Assembly: GCA_029932015.1 (NCBI GenBank)
Contig: JAOZQW010000160.1
Coordinates: 1-5,691 of the forward strand
Direction: 5' to 3'
Source of the DNA: Candidatus Fermentibacteraceae bacterium
Lineage (GTDB): Bacteria > Fermentibacterota > Fermentibacteria > Fermentibacterales > JCC-6
Length of the DNA stretch: 5,691 nt
This document shows, in pieces, positions 5,478-5,691 of this stretch. The notes beneath the pieces are model-generated. The model had not been told where the DNA came from. It did not search any database and saw nothing but the letters and a program-made list of their open reading frames with translations. The number at the start of each line of letters is the position of its first letter. Position 1 is the stretch's first letter. A program made the translations under genes and the position numbers.

Positions 5478-5691
5478 ATGACACTGAACGAAGCCGAGAC
5501 AAGACGGCAGTTGATCGACAGGCAGCTCCTGCTGGCCGGATGGGATGTCAACGATCCCTCTCAGGTCATCCAGGAGCTGGATATCTATATCGCAAAGGGT
5601 CTGTATCCAAGCGCAGCCGAATCCAGGGAGCCCTACAGGGGACACCGCTTCGCGGATTATGCCCTTCTCAAAGAGGGCAGACCCATTGCCA
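5478..5691 (+). CDS. hsdR: Type I restriction enzyme R subunit / DEAD-box helicase family protein, N-terminus (3' end outside window)
   Basis: The frame opens at ATG 5478 and runs off the window edge after 71 complete codons. The start MTLNEAETRRQLIDRQLLLA, then GWDV (21-24), is the characteristic opening of type I restriction endonuclease R subunits and related DEAD/DEAH helicases (LNEAETR-x-x-LID-x-x-L-x-x-AGW). RFADYALLKEGRPIA (57-71) follows. It fits the HSDR_N nuclease domain, where the Asp of FADY (Asp60) would be the first PD-(D/E)xK acid; the E-x-K part would lie just beyond the window. In full-length enzymes an ATP-dependent translocase follows this nuclease and works with HsdM and HsdS. 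Only a weak AGAGAG precedes the ATG by 4 nt, but the protein match fixes the start. The gene diverges from the FadL-like gene, with 254 bp between them. The family call is good. Whether it is a true HsdR or a helicase in another defence system cannot be seen. Confidence 0.8.
   Translation, partial: MTLNEAETRRQLIDRQLLLAGWDVNDPSQVIQELDIYIAKGLYPSAAESREPYRGHRFADYALLKEGRPIA

Noticed and set aside
1..5691. CRISPR arrays, tRNA/rRNA genes, insertion sequences, attachment sites
   Set aside because: I saw no regularly spaced repeats, cloverleaf-like sequence, transposase-like protein or terminal inverted repeats in the window.

Overview
The window looks like chromosome from a diderm (outer-membrane) bacterium of moderate GC content. 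The FadL/OmpP1-type outer-membrane protein establishes the outer membrane. The large repeat protein at the left edge, with GGF/DGF-type beta-propeller blades, and the general protein style recall little-cultured FCB-type lineages such as Fermentibacterota, WOR-3 or Cloacimonadota. That taxonomic guess is an impression from protein style, not a measurement.

Layout. (1) Positions 2-745, + strand: the 3' end of a gene for a beta-propeller-like, probably exported protein whose start lies outside the window. (2) A 15-bp convergent gap, almost filled by a perfect 14-bp palindrome. (3) Positions 761-3713, - strand: a compact three-gene operon, transcribed as sensor histidine kinase, ABC ATPase, ABC-2 permease. 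The kinase stop and ATPase start share one base, and the ATPase-permease junction is 17 bp or overlapping, depending on the permease start. (4) Positions 3714-3924: a spacer with a strong hairpin, probably the terminator of the next gene. (5) Positions 3925-5223, - strand: a complete FadL/OmpP1 family outer-membrane transporter with signal peptide, good ribosome binding site and a clear sigma-70-like promoter. (6) Positions 5224-5477: a divergent intergenic region with that promoter, a CRP-like dyad and a second, operator-like imperfect palindrome. (7) Positions 5478-5691, + strand: the N-terminus of a type I restriction HsdR / DEAD-box helicase family protein, cut by the window edge.

How the genes work together. 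The kinase-ATPase-permease operon reads as a membrane exporter (or membrane-remodelling ABC-2 system) made together with its own four-helix membrane sensor. No response regulator lies between or beside these genes in the window. The FadL-type porin would carry hydrophobic compounds across the outer membrane and appears to be its own transcription unit. The HsdR-like gene starts a divergent unit that may be the edge of a restriction or defence locus continuing to the right. I found no tRNA, rRNA, CRISPR array, insertion sequence or other mobile element. Most of the window is ordinary. The points most worth a second look are the possible CTG start of the permease, the self-contained kinase-exporter operon, and the regulatory dyads in the omp/hsdR intergenic region.
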